A stretch of 64,000 nucleotides of DNA from Copromyces sp. CBS 386.78 (lineage: Eukaryota; Ascomycota; Sordariomycetes; Sordariales; Sordariaceae): the NCBI GenBank assembly GCA_030685235.1, contig MU839123.1:124001-188000 (forward strand). Reading direction: 5' to 3'. Below the pieces are notes generated by a model that saw only the letters and a list, made by a program, of their open reading frames with translations, searched no databases and was not told the origin of the DNA. The first letter of the stretch is position 1; each line of letters opens with the position of its first letter. The translations under genes and the position numbers were made by a program. Shown here in pieces: positions 34,460 to 46,627 of this stretch.

Positions 34460-36641
34460 GGCATTCGGAGATGTCGGTGATTGCGCAGAAGACCCGAATT
34501 GATGATTGAAGTTGAATATTGCAGTTGGTAATTGCCCGTAAGCGCTGCAAGGATAAACATCATCACCACCGTTGAGGAAAGGCCGTGATGAAGTTTGAAT
34601 TATTTTGACGATGTCAATAAATGCGATGCACAGTGAGGATTATGTACCAGGATTGAAATTGCATGGGTTTTCGCAGCGAATTTGTTTCGCGAGAACAGTG
34701 CGCATAGTGGAAAGATACATGGTACCTTACTTGTTGTTGAGGCTCCTGTGTGCATGCCCCGCAAGGTTTGTTCATAACGCAATGATTCGCTCTTTCCTTT
34801 CAAGCATCAAACGAGCCGAGATGTTCGTCACCAATTGTTCAAAGATTTTCGATGAATTATATCCAAACTATAGAAATCCCGAACCAAACAACCCAAATGA
34901 GCCATGAACGGGAAGGACCTGAGGGGAGCACTAGAAATGGGCCAGCCAGACACCCTGCATGGCGCTAAATGAACGCCTGCAGTTCATTCAAGTGGAGACC
35001 ATGACACCTGTAATTACCAAGACTGGGGCCACCTCTGAGCATGGACACATTGGCTGTGCGGTGCTTGTCATCTAGCATCCCTTTAACACCTGTGCCCGTT
35101 TCGACTAAGGAAGAATGATAGAACAATGATAGTCCACTGCAGCTTACACATCTGGAATTGCCACAGCACACCAGCAATAACATTTCAGCCTCGCCATCAC
35201 ATTTCCATTCCCTAGACGTTCTTTTGCCCTGTTCAGCTTCCCCTTGAATGGTACTTTTGTCAAGTTGCCAACTTTCCAGACCCGTAATACAACAAACATA
35301 TGAGAGAAAGCGTGCCGTTTCAGCCTCGAGGCCTTCTTCACTCTGCATGTTATTGCGTGTACCATTGTTAAGAACATCCATCGTAACAACAACCGTCCAT
35401 TTTATTTTTCAACTACACTATACCTACCCTTGCACTTTTAAGCTAATAAGGCCCTTAGTAGCCTGCTTGGAGGTTCCGGGGTCTTTGTAGGCGATCATCA
35501 CCCTCCCATTTACTTTTTCGTCCGTCTACGAATTGCTACACACAGGAGGTACCTTGACAGCCACAGGACACACCGCTCGGGCCCCCAGCAATTAGTTGTC
35601 AGTGACCCTAACAAAATTGGAAGTTGAGTGCCTCTCTCACAACTCTTCGACTCGGCGCGTTGTACACGCCCAAAAAGTGGAAGCGACAAGGGACATTGGA
35701 CAAACAGCCACATCACCTGGCACCTGGCACGCTCCCACTCGGATTTGGGTCCCGCGATTGCATCCAGCCCCGCAGCAACATCCTGGCAGTGGACCAGTAG
35801 ACCTAGGTACCTACCATTCAGACTTCCACTTCTGGCTGCTGTTTAGCGGATTGGTGCTGGCGCTACCAGAATCTCTAACAGCACCCTGCTCTCCACGGAG
35901 ACTCGCACCTCGAACCAGCAAGTTCGTCCCTCTCTCTGGCATTCGCTTCATCCCCCAAAAGTCCCAAAACACACACTGGACTTGGAACCAAGCACCAATT
36001 CCATTCCCACTCTCATCCGGCAACGTCCCTACAGCAACACCTACCACGCCAGCACGCCCGTCGTCGACGAAACACCCTGCGCTCTGTTGTCGTCACCTTG
36101 TCATCCGACCCGCGCGGCAATCATTCCTTTACTCCGCCAGTTCGCCGTGCGCCCTCATTTCACCCTGCTACTGCTGCTGTAGCCGTTGCTGCTGCCACCA
36201 TCGAGAGCGCGCTTCCCAGACTCGCCGACACCCCTAGCATCAAGCATCCTACCAAGGCTACCATTATTTAATCGGCCGTCGGGCATCCACACAATTCGAT
36301 TGACACGCCGTGGCCTCGCCATCATCCAACGCGGCGACGTCCCCAATAATACTACTGCCACGCACAGTCGGGCTTGTGGTCGGAAGTTCGTTCTGACGCA
36401 CTGCACCCCTCCTCTTCGACTTCCGGGCGGGACGTAGTAGAGCTTCACTGGACAGACCGGCCCGTTGGCATCGATTGCAGCCTCCAACCCGCGAGCTGCT
36501 CGGCACACATCCTAGCCTTCGGCTAGCCACCCCCTTTTCGCATCCAGCTATCATTCAGTCGCCGCGCCCTCATTACCCCTCCACCACCAGGTCGGGCAGC
36601 CTTCACTCGCCCCACAGGCAGAGAAACTGTTGTCCTCAAAG
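34460..36641. promoter_or_regulatory. Long divergent intergenic, TFIIIC / PP2A B56
   Basis: About 2.2 kb between start codons. The right half is C-rich with many short open frames, typical of a long fungal 5' leader, and probably belongs to the B56 mRNA. No conserved protein is encoded. Confidence 0.5.
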
Positions 36642-38899
36642 ATGAAGCGGTTCAGCCAGAGAGTCGTAAGTCAAGTCTAGGTCTTTTGTGCCTGCGCTAG
36701 GCTGTCCCGTTGGAATGGATCGCTAATGCTACCCCGTCGTGCTAGCTCTCGAGGACGAAGGACAAGGATTCCAAGTCCAAGAAGAATAAGGATGCGAAGG
36801 ACGGAACAGCTTCCCCCAACTCCCAAGGCTCCCGCGAGGCCACCCAGTCGCCCGTTCTCACTCCTTCATCGTCTACCTCAACACTTGTCAATGACAACCG
36901 TAACAAGCCATTGCCGCCTAACAACGCGGCCCATGGCGACCACGGCAATTCCATGCTCGGCTCTCAAGGCGGCAGCTCAAACCCTGGCGTACCGGATAGG
37001 TTCAGCAGTATCGGGGGGCAGCAACAGGGCGCCAACGGCGGCAGCACTCCTGTCCGTCACGGCACCCTTCCTCCTACCGTCATAATCAGCCCCAGCGCGC
37101 CGGTAAGAAGCTCTTCGGATCGCCGTGCTTACCAACGAAATACTAACGATTGGTTGTCGTAGCATGTCCCACCTCCCGGCGCCGCGGAAACGATGCCGCA
37201 CGATCTCGCTCCTCCAAAGGCCGGACAGAAATCACTTATGTTCGACCGTTTACATCAGACCCCCAAAGATGTCCTGGAAGGGCTCAGGACACCAAAGAGA
37301 CAGAACTCGTCCCGGTTCGATATCTCAGCCCATCGCGAGCTCGAGAAGCTCCCGGGCTTCCATGAGGTGGCGCCTAACCACCGCCAGGATCTGTTCATGA
37401 AGAAGATCGAGCAGTGCAACGTCATCTTTGACTTCAATGATGCTAGTGCCGACATGAAGTCCAAGGAGATCAAGCGCTTGGCCCTCCACGAGCTGCTGGA
37501 TTATGTCGCTAATAACCGGCAAGTCATCACTGAGCCAATGTATCCGCGTGTGGTTGAGATGTTTGCAAAGAACTTGTTCCGCCCAATTCCCCCTCCCATG
37601 AACCCGCAGGGTGAAGCCTTCGATCCGGAAGAGGATGAACCGGTTTTGGAAGTTGCATGGCCGCATATCCAAGTTGTCTATGAGTTCTTCCTCCGGTTCA
37701 TTGAAAGTCAAGATTTCAACACCAACATTGCCAAGGCGTATATCGATCATAGCTTCGTCCTTCAACTCCTCGAGCTCTTCGACTCAGAGGACCCTAGAGA
37801 ACGGGATTTCCTAAAGACAACACTGCACCGAATTTACGGCAAGTTCCTCAACCTGAGGTCTTTCATCCGCCGCTCTATCAACAACGTCTTTTTCCAGTTC
37901 ACGTACGAAACGGAAAGATTCAACGGTATCGCCGAACTGCTGGAGATTCTTGGCTCTATCATCAACGGTTTTGCGCTCCCTCTCAAGGAGGAGCACAAGC
38001 TCTTCCTTACCAGGGTGCTGCTTCCTCTCCACAAGGTCAAGAGTCTGAGCATGTACCATCCTCAATTGGCGTACTGCATTGTGCAGTTTCTCGAGAAGGA
38101 TGCTTCCTTAACAGAAGAGGTATGTGACATACCATGTCTTTGCGACCTTTTCTAGACTAACGTTTGCTTCAGGTTGTTCTCGGACTCCTCCGCTATTGGC
38201 CCAAGGTCAACAGCACCAAGGAGGTCATGTTCCTCAACGAGGTCGAGGACATCTTTGAGGTCATGGACCCGGCTGAGTTCGCCAAGGTTCAAGAGCCTCT
38301 GTTCCACCAGCTCGCCAAATCGGTTGCCAGCCCGCACTTCCAGGTCGCCGAGAGAGCGCTGTACTTCTGGAACAACGAGTACTTCTGCAACCTAGTGAGC
38401 GACAATGTCGAGATCATCCTCCCCATCATGTTTGCTCCTCTATATGAGAACTCGAAGGGACATTGGAATAGGTACGTGTTTGAGCAGCTAGAAGTGTTGG
38501 TGAACCAGACTAACTGGAAATAGAACCATCCACGGCATGGTATATAACGCCATGAAGCTATTTATGGAGATCAACCCGCAGCTGTTCGACGACTGCTCCC
38601 ACGAGTACACGGAAAACCAAAGCAACGCCCCTGCAAGGGAAGCTCATCGCCAAAGCAAATGGGCTCGTCTCGAAGAGCTTGCGAAGCAGAGGAAGGCATC
38701 AAGCGGACCAACCAACGGCACCGGCTCTGCCCCAGCTCGCACCGCCGTGAACCCGTTGCCTCGCCTAGAAGAAGTAGATGGTACAGAGGACAATTCCAAG
38801 AGGTTGGATTCTTTGAAGTTGCAGGATGGCGATAGAAGGGAGCGACGACCCGGGACGCACGAGAGGCAAAGCTCAGTAGGGTCATCCAGAAGTCGGTAA
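36642..38899 (+). CDS. RTS1: Protein phosphatase 2A regulatory subunit B56 (Rts1-type)
   Basis: Five exons, 36642-36665, 36746-37102, 37163-38119, 38173-38471 and 38524-38899 (introns 52-80 nt, with GCTAAT/ACTAAC branch sites), give 670 residues. The N-terminal ~175 residues are disordered ([15 protein letters not shown]; Ser/Pro/Asn-rich). The B56 HEAT-like domain follows: [84 protein letters not shown], and [21 protein letters not shown]56 subunits direct PP2A to substrates; yeast Rts1 works in stress response, cell size and centromere cohesion. The C-tail has the family's basic helix ([14 protein letters not shown]). The first coding exon is only 24 nt (MKRFSQRV). Expression signals were not identified. 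Confidence 0.95.
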
Positions 38900-40247
38900 T
38901 ACGTCTTCACAGGGAGAGCTGTCTTTTCCCGGCGTGATCATTTCATTTTGGAGCTCAAAGGCCACGGGCATTGTCCGGTGCGTTAAAGTCATGTACGAAA
39001 GCTGGAAAACCCATCATCACGCGATTGGAGGAGGATGGAAGACATGGGAAGTGGAAGGGAGTAGGGGAAAAAGGCTGAACAGGGCGCTTGTTTGCCGCAC
39101 CGATCTTATATACGTCGGAACCAGCACAAGAAGAGGACGGACAAGGACATGAATGGGGCAAGCAGGCGGAAGACGGCAGTACAACAGACAGACAGCACAC
39201 AACTTTGGCACATAGGTCTCAGGGACTTGAACCACCACTTTTAGAGAGAGTTTTTAACGGCGTCATGATTCCATTCCAGTTTGTCTTCTTAGCCGGCCCG
39301 ACCAACCCAAAAGAAAACGTTTGTTTTGTGAGGACCAAGGATAGGCTGCCTTCGATTGTTAATATATTTTCGAACTTCTCTTTTGATTTATTATGAATGA
39401 CTTCACTTGGTGTTGCTGATCGGGGTCGCTGGGCGCGTTGATTAAAAGACGGATGGGTACGTGAGAACTGAGGAGAGAAATTGCTAGCATGATATTAGAC
39501 AGGCAGTCGTAGTGAAAATCGGTTCTATGCCATCACTGCCGCCTTTGATTTTGAGTTTCTATGACATATCACACTAGGGTGCCTTTGTGTGGTTCCATAC
39601 TTGTCTCGACCTCTTGGTCATTGAAGCTGGTGGTCAATACCTTTTACTTTAGCATGTGCCTTTTGAGAACGAACAGAGCATCGACACACTTTGTCTTTCG
39701 CGCTGTCGATGCTGGTGGTGGAACGACTGATTTGGCGTTGATGCATCATGTCACCTCCTCGGATGTGGCAGTGGTGGTGTGGAATTCAGATCAATCCGGT
39801 CATTGCTCTTGATTGCTGCTCTCGGTGAATTACGTACGACCTATGATGACCAGCAGCCATGTCCCAAGTAATTAGCTACCTAATGAGCAAGAAGACCATT
39901 ATATCATGATGTTGACACAGCCGAGAAGAGAGAGACATATCCATGAAAAACATCCCCCTTTGTTTTTTCACCAAACCCACTTTTTTTCACAGAACGCCTG
40001 ATCTGATATGATATGAAACATGCTCAAAGAAAATCCCTAAAACGCCGGTTTGAATGATGACCGATCCTGCCGATCAATAACAGTAGCAAATGTGATAAGC
40101 TAAATCATGCGCACCACATCATGTTCACCACCAGCCGTCTAACCCATCCATAACCATGGTCATCCACCCTCTCATTCCCCTCGAACAAGAAGAAGAAGCG
40201 ACCGAGACAGAGAGAGGTTGATGGGGCGTGACGTTCAACCAATAGAC
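38900..40247. other. Convergent intergenic, B56 / RPB11
   Basis: About 1.35 kb between two 3' ends. Only short ORFs of random composition. Nothing recognised. Confidence 0.55.
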
Positions 40248-41787
40248 TTAGTAATGGCCACCGTTCGCACCGCCACCCTGGCCCTGCTCGCCCTGGTCCG
40301 CGTACTGACGTAGGGCAAGTTCCTTCTGGAACTCCCTGCCCAACTGGCCGTACATCGCCACGAGTTGTTTGCAGGCGCCAACGAGGGCATCACGAGGGCT
40401 GATGCTGCCGTCCGTCTGGATACGGATCATCACCTCAGGCACGTTAGGGTGGGCGACTATTTAAGTGTTAGTTTCTGTTCATTGTTATGGTGATGGTGTG
40501 AGGGAGGGGCCGCTGATAAAACGCGGTAACGGAGGGGCGAACGGGGAACGTAAAAAGCGTACTCTTGTACCCGGCCATAAGGACATGAGGAGCCTGCTTG
40601 AGGTGCTCCGCGAGCAGGTTGGCGAGGGTGTGATCCTCTTTGAGGATCTTGAAGTCCGAGGTGTTCGACATGCCTGTATACAAGTGAGGTCATGGTCAGT
40701 TTTCTTGTTCTGAATCGTCGCCTCACTTCATTCTCAGCTGATGATCTTGATATGGCTTACCGGTGAACACCTTTTCCTCGATCTTCTTCTCTCCATCCTG
40801 GAGGAGGAAAAGCTCGAACCTGTTTTGAGAGTCAAAATGTCAGTCATGTTGCCCTTATATCGCCTCACGCAAGTGAGATGATGATGAGGATGATGAGTTA
40901 ATAGGGAAAAGGAAAGGCGGACCGGTTGGGCTCGCTGTTCTGCTTCTGATTTGACGAAACCATCATGTTTATCTTGATCCTCGCTGTCGCCAGGTGATGT
41001 GATGATGAGGATATAAAAGTATCCGCTTGGATATCGTATTGACTGAAGGAGATGATAGCTTGGAAGCTTCGCAAATAACAGCTTTGTTGTTTGCTGAATT
41101 GCACTTCTTTGTCGCGATGGACTGCTTGCTTGCTGGTCCAAAGGTGTGTTGGTTTGATGATGGTGGTGAGTGGTTGGTGTAAGAGGAGGAGGAAGTCGCG
41201 CTCCTTTTATATATTTGAGGACTAGCAACTCTCCAGGTTGACGTCTAGGTTGAATAAGTTGGTAGACTCCAGATTATCCAGTCCACCAGTCGCCTTGTTT
41301 GCCTATTGTCTTCCATTTTGTGTCCACGGTCCATGATCGGATGAAAACCTTCCCGCCTCCATTCACTGGTGCTTGCGCAATCAGAACGGTAGGCACCAAG
41401 CACCAGGAAGCAAACGGTGCATGCCAGAGGGGAAGAGAAGACTGAGCTCATAGACCGTGAATCTGGAGACGTAAGGTGAAGAATGGAGGCGGACTGGTTG
41501 AGTGTCCGTCTATCCGGGTTGATTCGCTCCATTGCCGTACTAAAGTCGAATTCGAATCGCGATTCCAGTCTACACCCGGCGTGACATGATGATTTGGACA
41601 TCGTCGTTATGATCGCTTGTCGAAGGGCCCTACCGGATTTAGAGCAATCCAAACCGGAGATTTCCAGAAAAATGCGTGAGGCGCGTCGTCCAGGGTAGGA
41701 GGTCCAGGCAAGGGGATAAATTCATTCATGTGTGAAGAAATCAAAGAGAAAGAAAGAAGTATCCACTAACCTATCAGGGGCGTTCAT
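40248..41787 (-). CDS. RPB11: DNA-directed RNA polymerase II subunit RPB11
   Basis: Four exons, 41771-41787, 40761-40819, 40563-40673 and 40248-40456, give 131 residues. Exon 1 encodes only MNAPDR (17 nt), which together with FELFLLQDGEKKIEEKV matches the invariant RPB11 start. Then come KILKEDHTLANLLAEHLKQ, VLMAGYKIAHPNVPEVMIRI (the alpha-like heterodimer motif) and DALVGACKQLVAMYGQLGREF. RPB11 pairs with RPB3 as the assembly platform of Pol II. The C-terminal 16 residues (DQGEQGQGGGANGGHY) are Gly/Gln-rich and not part of the core. The first intron is 951 nt (40820-41770; GTTAGT donor, AAAACAG acceptor), very long for this genome, where the others are 49-135 nt. Exon 1 was chosen by conservation, so confidence is high. 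Confidence 0.92.
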
Positions 41788-42647
41788 CTTGGCGATTGGT
41801 TAATGATACAACGAAGAGGCGTGTTAGTTGATCGGCGGTGTATGACTTGATGCTGTCGTCGTTGTATGTCGTAGGTTCGAGATGTGATGGGTGGTGTTGA
41901 GGGCGAGTGACCGAGAGGATGTCAACGCCGACTTGTCGGTGCAGCACCTGGGGCAATTGTGAGGAAGCCGGGAGCTTCTGGCTGTTCTTGGAGGCCGGGC
42001 AAAACGTGAAATTTTGATACCCAAAATTGGAGCGTGAATGGGACAGACCAGCCAGAGATTCTAGCCTTTCAGGTTTCGATGGTTTGTCGTCTCCAGATGA
42101 AGGTTTAGGTGTGAGTGAAGGGAGTTGGGGATATTGACACAACTGAACGAACGCACTTGATGTCTTCAAGGTCGTCCAGGTTGCGCATCCACAGTGAAAT
42201 GGAGGCAAGTGAGGAATGAACTCCGGATTGAGTTACCTATGGTCCGTGCGCCCAGGGTATTTTGCGCCATCCCGCTTTTGGATGACTCGCGAAGCATGGG
42301 GAGGGTTAGGGTTCAGATCGAATCACCTCAAGTTGGATTACAAAATGTAAATGGATTTACTTGCAACCAGAGCGCATTGCTTTTATCTGAAGGACGTAGA
42401 CGAGCAGATAGAAAGGTAAGTTGCTTCTGTTTGTTTGCAAAAGTACAGATTGTTGTGGGTGAGAGCAACTGCCTTCTTAAGAGTTAGAGATTTGTCAGGG
42501 CAAAAGAAATCATAATAACACGTCATTAAGAAAAGCATAGGAATTGTCGTATGGAGCAGGAAACCTGCAAAACAAAGCCTTGGTGCCCAGAAGCCTACAA
42601 GTATATAAACACAGTCAAATAAGAAAAAAGCCCCACCAAAAAAAAGT
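41788..42647. other. RPB11 upstream region
   Basis: About 860 bp up to the second 5S gene. Contains RPB11 promoter and, at its right end, a run of A (42638-42645) that is the 5S terminator on the other strand. No gene is recognised. Confidence 0.5.
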
Positions 42648-42766
42648 ACATACAACACCAGGGATTCGCTGGTCGTCACCGACCCAACTACTAGTCTGGC
42701 CCTCACTGGCTTATCTATGGGAGAGCGGACGGGATCCCGAGTTTTCCAGTGGGTATGGTCGTATGT
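42648..42766 (-). rRNA. 5S ribosomal RNA, dispersed copy 2
   Basis: Exact reverse complement of the 119 bases at 31330-31448, with no mismatch. On the - strand it is followed by ACTTTTTTTTT, a Pol III terminator. The 9-base upstream box sits at -29. Flanks otherwise differ from copy 1, so the two genes are independent dispersed loci and not part of a longer duplicated block. Confidence 0.96.
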
Positions 42767-42786
42767 GTCTATTTGCTGTTGGCGTG

Positions 42787-42795
42787 GAGCTTATG
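42787..42795 (-). promoter_or_regulatory. 5S upstream box at -29 (copy 2)
   Basis: On the - strand CATAAGCTC starts 29 bp before the 5S gene, identical in sequence and spacing to copy 1. Confidence 0.75.
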
Positions 42796-43024
42796 AGTAA
42801 TGCCTGGAAGATGGAGATGTCTGTCTTTGACATATCCTTTACCTCCACGGTTCCTTGAACTTCAGGTTACTCCAGCCCACACCCTAAATCATGGATAATA
42901 AAATTTCAATAGCACATAGCTCTGTTCTTCTCCGTCCACTATAACTAACCATCCTATCCCATGACCTCCATACTCAATTTACTGAACCCAGCAGACAGAC
43001 ATCCATGTTTACTCTCGTAACTCA

Positions 43025-45312
43025 TCAAGCCCAATCACCACTCCACGGGGCACCACCACGTTGCCCTCCATACCCTCCTCCACCTCGGCCATAATCTCCC
43101 CGTCCAGCTCCTCCACCTCCACGTCCACCTCTATATCCCGACCCGTTTCCTCCTCCGTACTCTCCTTCCCGTCCTCCCTGCTGCTGCTGGTGCTGCTGGT
43201 AATCGCGCGGCTGGTGCTGGGAATAACCTTGATAGTCACGGCCGTGGTGCTGCTGCTGAGGCTGGTGGTACTGGGATTGATGCTGCTGATGCTGAGCATG
43301 GTGATGAGGAGGTTGGTTCGCGTGCTGCGGCGGCGGAGGCGGAGGCGGCCAAGTACCGCCGGGAGGGGCAGCGAATGGGGGAGGATGGTGGGGAGATACA
43401 CCCATCGGGCCGCCGAGCGGGAAGAAGTTTGGAGGCGGTGGCGATGGGGTGGTGATGTGCGACGGAGGAGTCGCATGTTGGGGATGCTGAGGGTATTGAT
43501 GAAGCGGGCCGGGTGGTGGCGGCGGCCATTGACCTCCCTGATAGTTTTGCGGAGGGGGAGGAGGGGGCGGGACTGGGAAGCCGGGGAATTGGTGAGGTTG
43601 TCCTGGGAGAGGAGGGGCGGGAACAGGAAAGCCCATGGGCGGCGGAACCGGGTGAAAGTTACCGGCTGGCTGTTGGTTGGGCGGCTGCGGCGGCGGGACG
43701 AACACACCCGGATGCTGCGGTGGGCGAGGTGGCATTCCCGTGGGAAAGCTGGTAAGCGGCGGAGGACCAGGATAGGGTGGTTGCTGTTGTCCTCCTCTGA
43801 GCCCAGTGATTCCAGGGGATCGAGAGTGACTTTGACCCCGCGGACCGTACCTTGGACTCCTCTGTCGGAAGCCTGGACGACTTGTTGACCTCGATCTGGA
43901 TCTAGACCTGTATCTACCCCGTGAGCGAGACCTCGAGCGACTGCGTGAATCGTAGCCACGACCGCGTCTGCTCCTATCCCGGCTTCGGCTCCGGCTCACG
44001 CTGCGATCTTGGCTTCTTGATCTACTCCGCTTGCGATACCTTCCTTCTGGCGATTCTGACAACCGCTGACGTTTAAAAGCAGGTCTAGCATCAGACCCCC
44101 GGCTCGAACCTCTGCTCCGACTGAGGCTGTACGAGCGCGATCTTGATCTCGATGACCGTGTCCTTTCTTGAGTTCGCGATCGGCTGTCGTTGCCCGAAGC
44201 TCTTCGTTGATTTCGCTTCTTCATTTTCTCGCAGAAGTTTCGAGACCAGCCGTAGTAGGTTTCACCTCCAATGACCTCGCCGGTGATTTCGTCGGTCTCT
44301 ATGACCTCTCCCATCTGACCGATTTCTGGTGTCGGCCCATCAAGGCTCGCGGCATCCTTGGAGAAGATGTTGTCAACGTCGACGAGCAATTTCTTGACTG
44401 TCTCCACGAGTGTCTTCTCTGCCGGGCCTGCGGACAAAACAAGGGGCTTGATCATGTCGGGGTTCATGGGCCTCGTAGAGTTCGGCTCTAAGACGGGCAT
44501 CCAGTTGCCTGCCGGTAAGTCGTACCATGGTATGGATGGATCGCCGTGCATGGCTGGCATGTTAAAAGGAGCTGCTTTTACGGACTTGGGTGCCGAGCTG
44601 GCCGTCGTGGCAGTCGGCTGCGCAGTGTTCTGGACGAAAGCATTCGATGCCGGCGCTTCTTCTACGGCCACCCGTAGCTGCTTGATTACAGCCTCTGAGA
44701 AGTAACCCTTTTCCTCCCATAGCGAAATCAAGTCCTGGATTTTGCGAATATGCTTCGGGCAGTTGGTAAACGAAGAGGCGCTCCTAACCAAAACGGGAAG
44801 CGCCTGTTCAAGCTTTGGAGCGAAGCTGTCGTCGCGGTTGCGGAACTTGACATGGTAGAGGATGTCATTGAGAAGGTAGAGGGCATGGAGACGTTTGCGC
44901 TTGACCGACGTCTCACGACCTCTCTTCTTCTCGCTCTCCGTGAGATCCTTGGCCGGGCTCTTGCCATACGAGTTGACGAGTGCGACCATGTATTTGCAAA
45001 ACGGAGCGATCCGCATAGAGGACGGAACCAGGTTGGTGAGAGCCCATTGCTTGCATTTCTGAACATACGGCGCGGAGCAAAGAGATATGCCGCACAACTT
45101 AGCAATCGGTCTTATATACAAGAGGTGTCTTGTTCATTGAGCGTGTGTGTTCAAACCTGGACATTGGAGGGCGAGCACTCGGCGGTGGCTGTGTTCAGCA
45201 ACGCGAGCGTCGACTCGATCTCGTCGCGAGAACAGGACTGTGGGTCCGCTCGAAAGAGAGCGCCTGTAAGGGCCGCTTTGGCGACGATCAGCTCTGCCGA
45301 CGTCGACGCCAT
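43025..45312 (-). CDS. CID/RPR-domain SR- and RGG-rich RNA-processing protein (CHERP/SCAF-related)
   Basis: Exons 45157-45312 and 43025-45058 (98-nt intron; GTTTGA donor, TTCAG acceptor) give 729 residues. Residues ~1-190 form a CID/RPR domain: KCKQWALTNLVPSSMRIAPF, KRLHALYLLNDILYHVKFRN, and HIRKIQDLISLWEEKGYF. CID domains bind the phosphorylated Pol II C-terminal tail. A Ser/Arg region (about 350-470, RSRSRSRSRGRYRSRSRSRS), a Pro/Gly/Gln region with PPPPPPP tracts (~490-660) and an RGG tail (GYRGGRGGGGAGRGDYGRGG) follow. The combination resembles CHERP, a U2 snRNP-associated splicing factor, and SCAF proteins, but the G-patch of CHERP is not visible. Nuclear role in coupling transcription to splicing is inferred. 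The first exon carries the first helix of the CID, so the start MASTSAELIV is well supported. Confidence 0.85.
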
Positions 45313-45980
45313 CGCGAAAGAGTCGGGATAGAGAAGATTGTTATCTGATGTAGTATCGTGTGTGTGTTGCGAAACTGAGTTTGGGAGATAAATTCGTGAT
45401 ATGAAGTTGTGAGACGTCTGAGCGCGCGGCGTGGGGGCAGCAATGGTGAAAGTCAGATGGAGTTGATGAATAGGAAACCATAAAACGCAATGAACCACTT
45501 GCAGTCGATTGGGCAAGATCCGATTGACGACGCGGATTGGACAGGTGCAGCCACATGTGCAGCTTTGAACTTATGCATCTAAGCCTGTTACGGTAAGGAC
45601 AATGTAAGTAATTATGCACTACTTACAAAGTGGTCAAAGCTCCTCTTGTGCTTGCTACAGTGGCGTCACTGGTCGCGCCGGACGATTTCGGCTTCGCGCC
45701 GGTTATACTTTTTCTTGTGTCCATGGACACAACGTACAGAGCTTCTTCCGACAACCTGATCATCTCGTGGAACTCTTCGATTGGAAAACAAGAATAAGGG
45801 ACGAGGCCCAACTGTAGCCAGCCAGCCAAGCAGCAGCGAAAGCCGAGACCAATCTATGCCGAATCAAAGCCAAGCAGCCGCATTCCTGTCCCTAACTTTT
45901 GGTAGAACAGATTCCCTTGTTGCCGTATTGTACATGTGTGTCTCTCTTGTTTCTTTTTCCGTTCCCTCTTGAGGTCCGAC
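45313..45980. other. Intergenic between two - strand genes
   Basis: About 670 bp. Promoter of the CID gene and 3' end of the next gene. No ORF of note. Confidence 0.55.
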
Positions 45981-46627
45981 CTAGGAGAATCGATCTCCCC
46001 TCTTGCTGGAATATGGCACGCTAGCCTCGTACTTGCTTTTCTCAAACACCCTTTCGCGCTCGGTCGAAGGCGCATGTCTCGTCGGCGCCGGATCGCTGCT
46101 CGATTCCATGCTGGGTGAGCCGGCTGTGTCGGTCCGTGCCGGAGAGCCGTTGTTGGTGGCGGATCCGCCCATGGCTGAGGAGGACAAGGGCTGGGATGGA
46201 ACGTTATCCGAGGACTCGAGAGAGCTGTGCATGCTCTTCTTGCGGCGCATTTCTTCGATCTGGTTACGGCGTAAGGCATTGATCTCCTTCTTGGCGAAGT
46301 AGTACGCGGCGCCGCCACCTGTGAAGTTGTAGAAGAGCGTGAGTTTCCCTCCCTTTGCTTCGTTATTGTGTTATTGTTGGAGAGGAAGGGTTTGCGACGT
46401 ACCAGCGCACAGAGAGCCCAAACCGAACCTGTGAAGTTCGGGGTCCAGGTTAGCTAACCGGCCATGAGGATTTACTGATTTCGGCGACGGCGTGGTTGTG
46501 TCGCGGCGGACGGCGCGCTCACCAGAAAGACTTGACCTAGACGGTAATAAAAAGGTATGACGTTAGCTTGGCGTCTTGCTTGCTATGACAGACTGCATGT
46601 TGGGCCAGCGAAACCTACGGTGTTCAT
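45981..46627 (-). CDS. Small DUF4748-like membrane-anchored protein with micro-exons
   Basis: Four exons, 46619-46627 (9 nt), 46523-46536 (14 nt), 46403-46428 (26 nt) and 45981-46318, give 128 residues. The spliced start is MNTVKSFWFGLGSLCAGGG, then AAYYFAKKEINALRRNQIEE. This is a single hydrophobic, Gly-rich segment followed by basic residues, like DUF4748 fungal proteins (family call from memory of pattern, moderate). The rest is Ser/Pro-rich and disordered, ending YSSKRGDRFS. All introns (82, 94, 84 nt) have GT-AG ends (GTAGGT, GTGAGC, GTACGT donors), and the frame closes exactly across them. The likely location is an organelle inner membrane, possibly mitochondrial, but this is not proven. 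ORF finding would only detect the last exon. Confidence 0.75.

Noticed and set aside
35596..36508. ORFs in the B56 upstream region
   Set aside because: Composition is C-rich leader-like, without domains; both strands are equally open and starts are non-ATG or weak.
31330..42766. Inverted repeat of a mobile element
   Set aside because: The 119-bp identical inverted pair was first suspected to be terminal repeats of an element. The sequence is 5S rRNA, flanks differ, and ordinary genes lie between.
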